Shown: piece after piece, positions 25,501 through 33,148 of the stretch | How positions within the stretch are numbered: position 1 is the stretch's first letter | How the letters are laid out: the number at the start of each line of letters is the position of its first letter | Assembly (NCBI GenBank): GCA_003149935.1 | Contig: QAMH01000008.1 | Span: 1-64,000 of the forward strand | DNA from: Coriobacteriia bacterium | Lineage (GTDB): Bacteria; Actinomycetota; Coriobacteriia; Coriobacteriales; QAMH01 | Length of the DNA stretch: 64,000 nt | Direction: 5' to 3' | Program-made: the position numbers and the translations under genes | The notes under the pieces: generated by a model | Told to the model about the DNA's origin: nothing | Databases searched by the model: none | What the model saw: only the letters and a program-made list of their open reading frames with translations

Positions 25501-25702
25501 TGGGGGTCTGCTCGGACACCGCGCCCGTGCCGGCAGAGGTGCCGCTTGCGCTGATGACTTCCGGCATCTTGAACAGCCGCATGATTGGATTCGCGCCCTG
25601 GGCAGCAGGCTCGCTCTTGGCAAACGCCATTGCAGGACACAGGGCCATGACCAGCGCAGCGCAAAGTAGGCAATGGGCCGATTTCTTCAGAAGCGCACGC
25701 AT
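22550..25702 (-). CDS. Secreted papain-like (C1A) cysteine protease with β-domain insertion and C-terminal surface repeats
   Basis: A 1050-residue exported protein. Signal peptide 1-28 (ALVMALCPAMAFA). Papain core: oxyanion Q103 and nucleophile C109 in GNQGELGICWAYS, H305 in TNHDIAIVGW, and N576 in CKNSWGTDFGEDGYFWVS. Between H305 and N576 about 255 residues are inserted that look like two tandem pre-peptidase/jelly-roll β domains. After the protease come a β region, a Pro-Asp linker (PKPDDPG repeats, ~ 905-930) and three ~45-residue repeats (YHLYNPNSGEHFYTAS...GIGW) of DUF5648 type, a likely cell-wall or glycan-binding module. GGAGG precedes ATG 25702. A degraded relative lies just upstream. 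Confidence 0.9.
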   Translation of the reverse strand: MRALLKKSAHCLLCAALVMALCPAMAFAKSEPAAQGANPIMRLFKMPEVISASGTSAGTGAVSEQTPIYSIYDANYDGLIAQEDVSRRYSSVEKGRVTPIGNQGELGICWAYSTTAAVESSILSEGLASSVDLSERHLAYFTYHRQSDPLGGTKGDSVTAANAAYSEVFENSSDPYLASGGNDETALYTLSSWIGAADESAASINDLLDRYESADLNDWTLSPAQRKAAVEKFLADTALDSSLAYTDSYHLENGYMIAMEDRNDVKRAIMKYGAAATLVNLDQYSQCFNSKHSALYNYKSQDTNHDIAIVGWNDDYSVDNFGLDDGWDGTVATSAPLISADESKDVVFDSQGAAWAKFEPAVSGFHTIFCTASEDGPGGFTETVYKLDGQSGNPIWVNKAASGMSSPTCFLEKGTTYYVRLAREYGSTTDCTVRISPASADASLPDSVTQIPNGQKVAMPAPDASGYKWLSFTPTKSGSYTLGPDPWDESFEVTLYCPTIDGNGLLQRTWVAAGNTVSLKAGQTYYLRCSGAANRVAFLSMDLFEVDDTVSADPLLPGFDCATTRPSSNGAWLCKNSWGTDFGEDGYFWVSYEDTCINRPGSRVYVYDMAKADNYDNNYQYDGSSAPFYNHLPSGGSIANMFTAKANAQGGEVLKAVSLSFYDVNVDYSIQIYVNSTDPTDPTSGSPALATPAQGRLTYEGVHTIELPSSVPLTQGTRYSVVATLSHADGSTVNYAVDTSANVGFASFKNECSKGQSFSLFPQAAAWYDLSGSAQQAGDEPGSTARIKAFTDNVDNPQALNIPISSANIQVTGVSESQKPVVSVSYGGVILSEGRHYSMASRYDPKSGLITIDVTGLGVYSGTKTVTYQSTSAESVDPTPVDPKPDEPIPADPKPDDPGTDPKPDDPGAAEPEPVVTQEMYHLYNPNSGEHFYTASTVERDAVIAAGWNDEGIGWTAPTEGVKVYRLYNSFAGEHHYTSSEVERDALVAAGWTLEEGGWFSDPDKSVPLYRAYNPNAFANNHHYTTDWGEFVTLLGLGWRDEGIGWHGVR

Positions 25703-25841
25703 CGTTCCTCCTGCACATTAGGCGGTTGCATGACTCCACATAACGGGAGAGTGGGCCATCTGTCAAGAAACAGACCACGAAGTGCCGACAGGAGAAGGTA
25801 GCATAGACCCATTCGGCTTGCGCCGTTGCCGAATTGATGCT

Positions 25842-25868
25842 GCATAGACCCACGTAATGGGTCTATGC
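25842..25868. repeat. 27-nt perfect hairpin
   Basis: GCATAGACCCA and TGGGTCTATGC around a 5-nt loop. A half copy lies at 25801-25810. Located between the protease gene and the pseudogene fragment; the 25703-25953 gap shows no gene. Confidence 0.7.
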
Positions 25869-25903
25869 GGATGGATTTCGCCAAGATATGCCCAAAGGGG
25901 ACG

Positions 25904-25929
25904 GTGCAGACCCATTTTCGGGTCTGCAC
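25904..25929. repeat. 26-nt perfect hairpin
   Basis: GTGCAGACCC and GGGTCTGCAC around a 6-nt loop. It shares the GACCC/GGGTC core with the 25842 hairpin and the 7514 palindrome, so likely a dispersed hairpin family. Confidence 0.7.
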
Positions 25930-25953
25930 TGTAGATTCCGGACAATCGAGTCT

Positions 25954-26099
25954 CTACCTCACACCATACCAGCCGAAGTCCTCGCACTGCCAGCCGATGG
26001 AGACAAAGTGGTCGCGGTCGGCACCGCTGGCAGTGTAGTGGTGCTTACCACCAAAACCAACGACATGAAGATCGGTAACATTTTCCTTGCGACTCGCAT
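25954..26099 (-). pseudogene. Remnant of a secreted protein: signal peptide joined out of frame to one C-terminal repeat
   Basis: ATG 26099, preceded by GGAGGAG, opens a clear signal peptide (MRVARKMLPIFMSLVLVV). In a different frame the downstream bases encode the end of a DUF5648-type repeat (GGKHHYTASGADRDHFVSIG, then CEDFGWYGVR and stop), nearly the same ending as the neighbouring protease. So a gene like the protease lost its entire middle with a frame change. Confidence 0.75.
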
Positions 26100-26220
26100 C
26101 GATTTCTCCTCCGCCTAAGAGCGTGCAAACCCTCTGAAGCAGCGAAGAGAATCGTCGTGCTCTCCACAGAACACCAGCGAACAGACCCGCAGGATTGGTT
26201 TAGCGGAGGGGTCGAGGGGG

Positions 26221-26270
26221 AGAGATTTCTCGACTTTGCGGCCTAGCGGCCGCTTCGCTCGAAATGACAA
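26221..26270. repeat. Palindromic intergenic repeat, family 1
   Basis: GAGATTTCTCGACTTTGCGG ... CCGCTTCGCTCGAAATGACA. It overlaps the 3' end of the LytTR gene and supplies its last codons and stop. Confidence 0.85.
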
Positions 26271-26692
26271 TAGAGAGGCAGCTGTCTGCGCACTTCCTTC
26301 GCATAGCGCTTGCTCATCGGCACCTTCGCACCTGAGGTCAACACGACCTCCGTCGGAGTGATACTCGCCACGCGCTCCGCGTTCACTAGATAACTGTTGT
26401 GACAGCGCAGAAAGCTCTCGGGAAGTCTCGCAATCACATCGCGCATCGTCGAGTACATCTGGTGGACGCCGCTATCTGCATGTATGAAGACCTTGCGCTT
26501 GATGCTCTCGACGTAGTCAATGGTGTCGACGGGCACGATATGCACCTCGCGCGCGAACTTAACTATGAGTTTAGTGGGTATAGGCACTTCATCGGGATTA
26601 CCCGCATGTTGAATGCGCTGCGCGGCGCTTGCATCGAGTGCTGGCCTCTTTCGCGACATTGTTGATTTGTCGCGAATTGTTTCTGATTTCAT
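26243..26692 (-). CDS. LytTR-type DNA-binding protein without receiver domain
   Basis: 149 residues with a LytTR domain (about 40-140: IVKFAREVHIVPVDTIDYVES...FLRCHNSYLVN...LTSGAKVPMSKRY). The usual partner, a response-regulator receiver, is absent, so it is a free-standing LytTR regulator. The final residues CHFERSGR come from a family-1 palindromic repeat. Neither the ATG at 26692 nor the one at 26659 has a clear Shine-Dalgarno; the longer form is reported. It is divergent from a small XRE regulator 34 bp away, suggesting a shared promoter. Confidence 0.82.
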   Translation of the reverse strand: MKSETIRDKSTMSRKRPALDASAAQRIQHAGNPDEVPIPTKLIVKFAREVHIVPVDTIDYVESIKRKVFIHADSGVHQMYSTMRDVIARLPESFLRCHNSYLVNAERVASITPTEVVLTSGAKVPMSKRYAKEVRRQLPLYCHFERSGR

Positions 26693-26726
26693 ACATTCAA
26701 AATATCACAATCAATAGCATGCGCTT

Positions 26727-26945
26727 ATGCAGAAGTCTGATATAAGGAACAAAATCGGTTTCCGAATCAAAGAACTTCGTAAGCAGCATGGACTTACGCA
26801 AGATAAGTTCGCCCTCATGACTGGAATCAACCGCAGCTATCTTGCAGATATCGAAAAGGGAAACAGGAATTTCGGTTTTGACACGCTCGTGAAAATCGTG
26901 CGTGGCTTTGGCATCACGTTCTCGGAATTCTTCAAGGGAATCTAG
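26727..26945 (+). CDS. Small XRE-family HTH regulator
   Basis: 72 residues that are almost entirely an HTH_3 domain (FRIKELRKQHGLTQDKFALM...RSYLADIEKGNRN...TLVKIVRGFGITFSEFF). Probably binds DNA as a dimer in the shared promoter with the divergent LytTR gene. AT content is higher than in its surroundings, suggesting transfer. No strong ribosome site. Confidence 0.85.
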   Translation: MQKSDIRNKIGFRIKELRKQHGLTQDKFALMTGINRSYLADIEKGNRNFGFDTLVKIVRGFGITFSEFFKGI

Positions 26946-27052
26946 AGCATCCGCAGGTGCCCTCTACCCGTTGCCCTCTGCACATGCGCCGCAAACGTGC
27001 ATCTTCGACATGGCGGGTTTGCTCGTTGGCGTAGGAAGGCCACATGAGCAGA

Positions 27053-27134
27053 GGAGAGATTTCTCGACTTCGCGGCCTAACGGCCGCTTCGCTCGAAATG
27101 ACAATGGGGAGGGCGGCCGCTTCGCTCGAAATCG
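27053..27134. repeat. Palindromic intergenic repeat, family 1 (one and a half copies)
   Basis: GAGATTTCTCGACTTCGCGG...CGCTTCGCTCGAAATGAC followed by a second half unit. It ends 5 bp before the stop codon of the next NlpC/P60 gene. Confidence 0.85.
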
Positions 27135-27138
27135 CAAG

Positions 27139-27684
27139 TTACGGACGAACGATCTTGCCACGCACCGCTTCGACGCGAACGCGCTCGCCAGACTGCGGCG
27201 CATGAATCATTTGGCCATCGCCAATGTAGAGGCCGCAGTGGCCAGGGCTGCACGCCACGACATCACCAGGGCGCGGATCGCTTACCGCAGACATCCCCCA
27301 GAAGGAATACGACGTGTAGGCGTGACCATACCTGCCGGTAAGCGCATAGCTCACCAGACCCGAGCAGTCGAAACCGCTGGGACTTGAGCTGCCGGACCTA
27401 TACGGCACGCCCAGGCAAGCCTCGGCGCGGCGAACGGACTCGGGCTTCGCGGCCTCGATAGCCGCTGCCTCAGCGGCGGCGATTTCGGCGGCGGTCTCGT
27501 CAATCTGCTCACGGCAGGTCGTGATCAGCTCGAGCTGAGCGGGCTCATCGGCATAGGCTTGCTCGGGACCATCGGAGAAAGACGGCTGTTGCAGGGGAAG
27601 GGCAAACGCTGCAGGACAGATAGCGAGTACGAGTAGAGAAGACAGCGCAATGCCAAGGACCGACTTACGGTTATGTAAATGCAT
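27139..27684 (-). CDS. Secreted NlpC/P60 peptidoglycan endopeptidase (short form)
   Basis: 181 residues: signal peptide (VLGIALSSLLVLAICPAAFA), a short Ala/Glu helix, then an NlpC/P60 domain with Cys in GFDCSGLVSYAL, His in PGHCGLYIG and the third polar residue in MIHAPQSG. It cuts peptide stems of peptidoglycan outside the cell. ATG 27684 was chosen over a TTG at 27711; AGGAA lies upstream. The catalytic domain closely matches the 29161-30216 gene (same GHAY...GKIVRP end), but the coiled-coil region is missing. Confidence 0.9.
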   Translation of the reverse strand: MHLHNRKSVLGIALSSLLVLAICPAAFALPLQQPSFSDGPEQAYADEPAQLELITTCREQIDETAAEIAAAEAAAIEAAKPESVRRAEACLGVPYRSGSSSPSGFDCSGLVSYALTGRYGHAYTSYSFWGMSAVSDPRPGDVVACSPGHCGLYIGDGQMIHAPQSGERVRVEAVRGKIVRP

Positions 27685-27848
27685 GAGAAAAAAGATTCCT
27701 AGCGCCCGCAATACATATGGTGCTCAATTTGTAGACAGTAATTGCAGCAGGCAAGGAGGCATACTACCCCAAAATCCGGAGCCTCCATAAACTGTGCACA
27801 TTTCGCGCATATAGACCCATGTGAGCGGCATCGTCCCCGCTAGAGAGG

Positions 27849-29006
27849 CTAGAATCGCAGTGCTGCGGTCCATCCTCCTCGGCAGCTCTCGACGACGCCC
27901 CAACGCGTGCCCATGGCTTCGATGCAGCTAATGCCACCCGTGGAAATCCCCACGTGACCAGGCTTGTAGAGCACGTCGCCGGGCCGTGCCTCGCTTGGAC
28001 TGAAGCGTGCCGAAGCAACCGCGTAGAGCGATTCGGTGTAGGACGGAAGCGACATGCCGATTTGGCGATAACACCACGCGACAAAGCCCGAGCAATCGAA
28101 GGCGTCGGGGCCTTTCGCGCCCCATACGTACGGATATCCCAGCTTCGAGTACGCGTAATCGAGCACGCTGCCGTTCGTGGGTAAGTCTGGTGCAGACCCC
28201 GAGCCGGAAGACACCTCCGTGATGGAGCTGGATGCGCCCGAGTTGCTCGAGGAGCCCCCTCCCCCACCACCGCCTGAGTCATCTGAACCGCTCGGCTCGG
28301 AAGGCGCAGCAGGCATCGCGGGAACCACCTGCACCGCGCTCGGTACGAACTCCTGCGGTGCACGCGCACTCGCCTGCGCCTCGGCCGCTTCCTGCTCGGC
28401 GAGTATCTGGCGATATTCCGCGCTCAGGTTGTTATAAATCCTGTCGTATTCGTTCTGCTTGGCGAGCACCTGGCTCATGTACGCCTCGGCAGAGGAGAGC
28501 TGTTCGGCAGCACGTTGCTGCTGCGCGACAAGCTCGCCCTGCGCAGACTCGAGTGTCGCCTTCGTGACCTTGGTACTGGCCACGAGATCAGCGTCCTCGG
28601 CATTAAGGGCGTTGAGGGTGTCCCATACGGTCGCGAAATCCTCGAAGGTGGTCACACCCAAAAGCACGTCGAGATACGAGGTCGATCCCGAACGGTACAT
28701 GGCCGTGGCGCGCACGTCGAGGCGATTCTGCAGCGAGCCGATGCGCTCCGACATCTCGGTGATGGTGGCCTGTGCTTCCTCGACCCGTGCCGTCGCGTCG
28801 TCATAGGCATCCATGGCCTGATGGTAACGGTCGCCGGCAGCGGAAACGTCCTCTGCCATGGCCTCGAGCTGGGCCTTGACGGTATGGACTTCCGCCTGCT
28901 TCTGCGCGGCGGACGTGCCGAGTGCTTGCGTGGGATTAACGGTGCATAACGCGCCCAGAGCGATGAACGAGCCGATGAATGCCCTGCGATTGAGAATAGT
29001 AGACAT
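27849..29006 (-). CDS. Secreted NlpC/P60 endopeptidase with N-terminal coiled coil
   Basis: 385 residues. N-terminus MSTILNRRAFIGSFIALGAL resembles a Tat signal (NRRAFIG), unlike its neighbours. Residues ~32-220 form a long coiled coil as in RipA/CwlO proteins, followed by a Gly/Ser linker and an NlpC/P60 domain with FDCSGFVAWCY, PGHVGI and a C-terminal EAMGT region. Activity is expected to need activation by a partner such as FtsEX, whose genes lie at 33.6-35.5 kb; this is inference from RipC/PcsB relatives. Confidence 0.9.
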   Translation of the reverse strand: MSTILNRRAFIGSFIALGALCTVNPTQALGTSAAQKQAEVHTVKAQLEAMAEDVSAAGDRYHQAMDAYDDATARVEEAQATITEMSERIGSLQNRLDVRATAMYRSGSTSYLDVLLGVTTFEDFATVWDTLNALNAEDADLVASTKVTKATLESAQGELVAQQQRAAEQLSSAEAYMSQVLAKQNEYDRIYNNLSAEYRQILAEQEAAEAQASARAPQEFVPSAVQVVPAMPAAPSEPSGSDDSGGGGGGGSSSNSGASSSITEVSSGSGSAPDLPTNGSVLDYAYSKLGYPYVWGAKGPDAFDCSGFVAWCYRQIGMSLPSYTESLYAVASARFSPSEARPGDVLYKPGHVGISTGGISCIEAMGTRWGVVESCRGGWTAALRF

Positions 29007-29160
29007 AGCGCGTCCCCCAATGCAACGTTAGAAGTACATATTGGGTTCTCTGCGCAGGCTATGGTACCACCGTCGCGAGCACACGCTAGCAAGGACGGGT
29101 CAATGTCACAGACTCATCACAAAAGGTCGCGAAGTTTGGAGGAACGGTGAACGAACGGCG

Positions 29161-30216
29161 CTACGGGCGCACGATCTTGCCACGCACGCTGGAAATGCGC
29201 ACGGTGGCTCCCGTATGCGGTGCCTCGATCATCTGGCCGTTGCCGATGTAGAGGCCGCAGTGGCCCGCATGGCATGCAACGACATCGCCCGGCTGCGGAT
29301 CGCTCACCTCGGGCATGGACCAGAAATCCTGCGAGACGTAGGCGTGACCGAAGCTGCCCGTCAGGGCCCAGCTTACGAGACCAGAGCAATCGAAGGCACT
29401 CGGGCTGCTCGCACCGTAGACATACGGAAGACCGATGGCCGAGTAGGCGCGCTCGACCGCGCTGGAACCACCGAGGTTGGCGCTCGGACGCGAGGAGCTG
29501 CTACCCTTGCTCGAGCTTCCACCACCGCTGCTCGAGCTGCTGGAAACCGAGGGGAAGTATGCCGCGCTTGCGGCGGCCGCGGCCTGCTCCTGAGCTGCCT
29601 GCTCCTGAGCGAGAAGCTCCTGGTACTCGGAGCTCAGACCGTTGTAAATCGACTGGTACTGAGCGGTCTTGGACTCGATTTCGCTCTTGTAGGACTCGGC
29701 AATCTCGAGCTGGCGCTGGGCCTCGGCCTGCTTGGCATCGAGATCCGCCTTGGCAGCATCGAGCTCGGCCTTGGCCTGCTTGCTGCTCACGACAAGATCG
29801 GCATCTTCCGCATTGAGCGTGTTGAGCGTGTCCCACACGGTTGCGAAGTCGTCGAAGGAGCCCACGCCCATGAGCACGTCGAGATAGGTCATGGAGCCAG
29901 AACGATACATCGACGTGGCGCGCGTCTCGATGCGCGTCTGCAGTGCGTTGATCTTCGCCTGGGCATCGTTGATGCGCTGCTGGCAATCCTCTGCCTCGGC
30001 AACAGCCTGGTCGTGATTGCGGTTGGCAAGGTTGTAATCATCGACTGCGAGGGAAAGCTCCTCATTGAGCGCATTGAGCTGCGCGGAGACACTCTGAACC
30101 TCGGCCTGCTTCTGCGCGGCCGTCACAGCACCGGCACTCACGGGGAAAAGCGTCAGGGCAAGTGCCGCAGACAGCACGAAAGCCAGGGCCGCCTTACGCT
30201 TCATGGAAATATGCAT
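29161..30216 (-). CDS. Secreted NlpC/P60 endopeptidase with N-terminal coiled coil
   Basis: 351 residues: Sec signal peptide (KAALAFVLSAALALTLFPVS), coiled coil ~35-225 homologous to the preceding paralog (YRSGSMTYLDVLMGV...FATVWDTLN), Ser/Gly linker, NlpC/P60 domain with AFDCSGLVSWAL, AGHCGLYIG and MIEAPHTG. AGGA lies upstream of ATG 30216. Third of three tandem endopeptidases in 3 kb. Confidence 0.92.
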   Translation of the reverse strand: MHISMKRKAALAFVLSAALALTLFPVSAGAVTAAQKQAEVQSVSAQLNALNEELSLAVDDYNLANRNHDQAVAEAEDCQQRINDAQAKINALQTRIETRATSMYRSGSMTYLDVLMGVGSFDDFATVWDTLNTLNAEDADLVVSSKQAKAELDAAKADLDAKQAEAQRQLEIAESYKSEIESKTAQYQSIYNGLSSEYQELLAQEQAAQEQAAAAASAAYFPSVSSSSSSGGGSSSKGSSSSRPSANLGGSSAVERAYSAIGLPYVYGASSPSAFDCSGLVSWALTGSFGHAYVSQDFWSMPEVSDPQPGDVVACHAGHCGLYIGNGQMIEAPHTGATVRISSVRGKIVRP

Positions 30217-30382
30217 AATTAAAAATCCTAACTGCCCGCTTGTATTCGCGTTTCAAAGTGGGCGGTTTGCCTCACTCGTTGGACGTCTATGGTAACACCC
30301 GCACGTGCTCCTGTCTAAAAACGCCGATGCGCACCACAATATCTTGATATGACGAGGGCTTGAAGCACTACGGGGTTGTTGG

Positions 30383-30580
30383 TGAGATTTCTCGACTCCG
30401 CTGCCTTCGGCAGCTCCGCTCGAAATGACAATGGGGGCTGCTTCGCGCCTTCGCTCGAAAGGACAATGGGGGGCGCTTGCCCTTTTTGTCATCTCGACTG
30501 GAGCGGCCGATAGGCCGCGTAACGGAGAGATCTCGCTCGAAATGGCAATGGGGGGCGCCCCGCGCCTTCGCTCGAAATGG
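30383..30580. repeat. Cluster of family-1 palindromic repeats
   Basis: At least three partial or full units in both orientations (GAGATTTCTCGACTCC...CTCGAAATGACAATGGGG; GTCATCTCGACTGGAGCGGC...GAGATCTC; CTTCGCTCGAAATGG). This fills most of the 369-bp gap 30217-30585, where no gene is seen. The last copy ends close to the stop of the next gene. Confidence 0.85.
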
Positions 30581-30585
30581 CGGGG

Positions 30586-31488
30586 CTACGAAAACGAAGC
30601 GCAGAAGGCGTCGAGCAGAAGGACGGCGAGATGCTGCTCCCAGCGCTCGCCCGTCACGGTACCCGTTGCATCCGAATAGCCGTGATCGGGTACCTCGATG
30701 ATGACACGGCGCGGCGTCGCCTTCGCCGAAGACAAGGCAATGCTGATGCGGCGGGGGAACATGAAATCGTCGGAGAACTCGATGAGCGGAATGCCATCTT
30801 GGCCGTCAACTTCGACGGAAGTCACGCCCACCATGAGCATGTTGGAGGGCGGAAACGCCTCGAGTGTATCGGCGCTCATGACGTGCGCGCCCTCGAAGGT
30901 CGCACGGGCGAGGTTGGCGATACGCGAGGCAACGCCACGGCCGGTTTCGTCCAGCCCGTAGAAACACGCCTCCATCTTCTCGAGCGCCTCGGCCGCACGC
31001 GCAAAGCCCATCTGCGCGCCCTCGGCACTCGTCGGCTCCTTGCCCTCCCAAGCGTGGCGCAGGCGCTCGATCGCATCGAAAGTGGTGTTGCCCGCGATGC
31101 CGTCGTCCGTGATTCCGACGCTGAGCTGGAAATCGCGCAGGGCGCGCTCGGTATGCGCGCCAAAGATGCCGTCGGACTTGCCGACGACGAAGCCAAGCAC
31201 CTCGAGGATCGTTTGCAGCGAGCGCACGTCGGCCCCGTGAAAATGGGGCATGCGCAGGTAGAGCATGCGGTCGCCGAGCGCGAAGCTCGCATCCACCAGG
31301 GCCGCCCATGCCTGCTGATCGACGAAATCGCCCGGCGGCAGCCCCTCGGACTGCCTGAACATCTTGACCGCATCGCAGGTGCGTTGGAGATACGCACCGT
31401 CGACGGCAAGTTCGTAGCCCATGACGCGCAAACGTCGCTGCACGTCTTCCACGGCGGCACCGTGATCGTTGCGGCCAATCGTCCTCAT
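30586..31488 (-). CDS. Protein with two peptidoglycan-binding domains
   Basis: 300 residues without a visible signal peptide. Residues ~1-70 and ~75-150 are two PG_binding_1 repeats (VEDVQRRLRVMGYELAVDGAY; VRSLQTILEVLGFVVGKSDGIFG), the second very typical. The C-terminal half (~155-300) is unassigned and includes SNMLMVGVTSVEVDG and RRVIIEVPDHGY. It starts 7 bp past the prenyl synthase stop, so co-transcribed. In Mycobacterium-type genomes an amidase (CwlM) carries similar PG-binding domains, but the catalytic residues were not recognised here. Confidence 0.8.
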   Translation of the reverse strand: MRTIGRNDHGAAVEDVQRRLRVMGYELAVDGAYLQRTCDAVKMFRQSEGLPPGDFVDQQAWAALVDASFALGDRMLYLRMPHFHGADVRSLQTILEVLGFVVGKSDGIFGAHTERALRDFQLSVGITDDGIAGNTTFDAIERLRHAWEGKEPTSAEGAQMGFARAAEALEKMEACFYGLDETGRGVASRIANLARATFEGAHVMSADTLEAFPPSNMLMVGVTSVEVDGQDGIPLIEFSDDFMFPRRISIALSSAKATPRRVIIEVPDHGYSDATGTVTGERWEQHLAVLLLDAFCASFS

Positions 31489-31495
31489 GAGCGCC

Positions 31496-32527
31496 TCAGT
31501 TCAATCGGCTTACGAAAAAGTCGCCCATCGAAACAAGCAGCTTGCGTACGGGACTGACGGGCAGAACGTCCTTGAGCTCGTCCTGATGATCGTGCGCGAG
31601 CTTGATGGCGTGCTCTCGCGCAAAGTCAATCGAGCCTGCCTCCTGCATGATCTGCACGGCATGCTCGAGACGAGCGGGATCCGTCTCCTTCGAGGAGAGG
31701 ATGTCGATGAGTTCGTCGTGCACGGCGCCATCCGTATGCTCGAGCGCATGCACGACGACGAGCGTACGCTTGCCCTCGGTGATGTCGCCACGGAAATCCT
31801 TGCGCGTGGCCTCCTCGGTGCCGACGAGGTTGAGCAGGTCGTCCTGAATCTGGAATGCCAGGCCCGTCGACATGCCGTAGGCGCGCAGGGTCTCGATCTG
31901 CAGCTCGCTGCCGCCACCGATGATGGCGCCGACGGCAAGCGGCACGCCGCCCGAGTAGAACGCGGTCTTATGGGCGGCCATGGTCAGATAGTCCTCGACC
32001 GTGATGTCGAAACGCTCGTCACGCGCCCAGCCAATATCGAGCGCCTGGCCCTCGATCGTGCGCGTCGTCATATCGACGAGCTCTTTGAGCACGCGTAACT
32101 TGACGGCATCGGAGAGCGAATCATCGACGAGCACCGTACCCGTAACAAGCGAAAGTGCAAGATCGCCCGCGTTGATGGCGAGACCCTCGCCAATCTGATG
32201 ATGCAGGCATGGCTTGCCGCGTCTGAGCTGGGACTCGTCGGCGATATCGTCGTGAATGAGCGCAGCGGTATGGAAATGCTCGATGGCCGCACCGGCGGCA
32301 CGCGCCATGTCATCGTCACCACCGACTGCCTTGCATGCGAGCATGCAGATGAGCGGGCGATGCCGCTTGCCCGCATTGTTCGAGAACTCGGAAAGCGGCC
32401 CGTAGAGATAGCGCCACATGTCGGGATGCGTGCCCTCGCCAAAGAACTCCGCCATGTAGCTATCGAAGGCCGCCGTCCTCTCGTTCAGGAATTTCTCGAA
32501 GATATGATTGACCATGGTGTTGCGCAT
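31496..32527 (-). CDS. Polyprenyl diphosphate synthase
   Basis: 343-residue trans-isoprenyl diphosphate synthase. The first Asp-rich motif is HDDIAD (residues 92-97) and the second FQIQDDLLN, here ending in Asn rather than Asp; the KRHRP and HHQ motifs are present. It makes long or medium-chain polyprenyl diphosphate from IPP, linking to ispD/ispF upstream in the window. Chain length is not readable. Two candidate ATGs (32527, 32515); GGAGG is too close to the first and far from the second, so the start is uncertain. Confidence 0.9.
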   Translation of the reverse strand: MRNTMVNHIFEKFLNERTAAFDSYMAEFFGEGTHPDMWRYLYGPLSEFSNNAGKRHRPLICMLACKAVGGDDDMARAAGAAIEHFHTAALIHDDIADESQLRRGKPCLHHQIGEGLAINAGDLALSLVTGTVLVDDSLSDAVKLRVLKELVDMTTRTIEGQALDIGWARDERFDITVEDYLTMAAHKTAFYSGGVPLAVGAIIGGGSELQIETLRAYGMSTGLAFQIQDDLLNLVGTEEATRKDFRGDITEGKRTLVVVHALEHTDGAVHDELIDILSSKETDPARLEHAVQIMQEAGSIDFAREHAIKLAHDHQDELKDVLPVSPVRKLLVSMGDFFVSRLN

Positions 32528-32570
32528 GCCTCCGCCGTGACGAGAAGACGCTTACTGCCGCTCCTCTTGG

Positions 32571-32954
32571 CTAGGCCTTGATGTTCTTGCGGTAGCGCAT
32601 GAAGCTCTCGCTCTGCGCCTTCTTGACATCGAGACCGTAGTTCTTGTCGTGTAGCTCTTCTTCCTCGACGCGACGATCGAACTTGCGCTTGCCATTGACG
32701 ATGACGCGTTCGATCTCCGGATCGGCGCCCTCTTCGGTAGCGGGGGCAAAGACGATGTTGACGGGAACCCTGATGGCACCGTGAGCGGTGAGGTAGCCGT
32801 CCTCATCCTCGGTGACCATCCACTCGATATGACCGGGACGGTCAAGAACGAGCGGGTTGTCCTTCATGTGCTCCTCGAGATCGAGCGATGCAAGTGCCGC
32901 GACGCGGTATTCCGGTAGCCTGTGAGCCGTCGAAGAATTTCCAAACAGTGCCAT
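32571..32954 (-). CDS. Conserved hypothetical protein (127 aa)
   Basis: No domain was recognised. The N-terminus MALFGNSSTAHRLPEYR is followed by an α/β mix, acidic middle and lysine-rich end. AAGGGGGAA precedes ATG 32954. The position between a tRNA-Leu and the prenyl synthase suggests a housekeeping role. The first residues MALFGxSS recur at the start of ftsE (35546), which may be coincidence. Confidence 0.75.
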   Translation of the reverse strand: MALFGNSSTAHRLPEYRVAALASLDLEEHMKDNPLVLDRPGHIEWMVTEDEDGYLTAHGAIRVPVNIVFAPATEEGADPEIERVIVNGKRKFDRRVEEEELHDKNYGLDVKKAQSESFMRYRKNIKA

Positions 32955-33028
32955 AGTTCCCCCTTGTCCGTACTTACCCTCTCCTGAAGACCATTGTATA
33001 TCTTTGTGCGGCGCAAATGAACGCGATT

Positions 33029-33114
33029 TGGTAGGGGCGCAGGGATTCGAACCCTGATGACCAAAGGCCGGTGGATTTTAAGTCCACTGCGTCTGCCAGT
33101 TCCGCCACGCCCCC
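33029..33114 (-). tRNA. tRNA-Leu (anticodon UAA)
   Basis: Class II tRNA of 86 nt with long variable arm. Acceptor GGGGGCG/CGCCCCT, anticodon stem GTGGA/TCCAC, loop CTTAAAA, T arm TTCGAAT; CCA encoded at 33029-33031. Confidence 0.95.
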
Positions 33115-33148
33115 ACATGCGAGCACCTAATGCTATCACTGCATGGGC

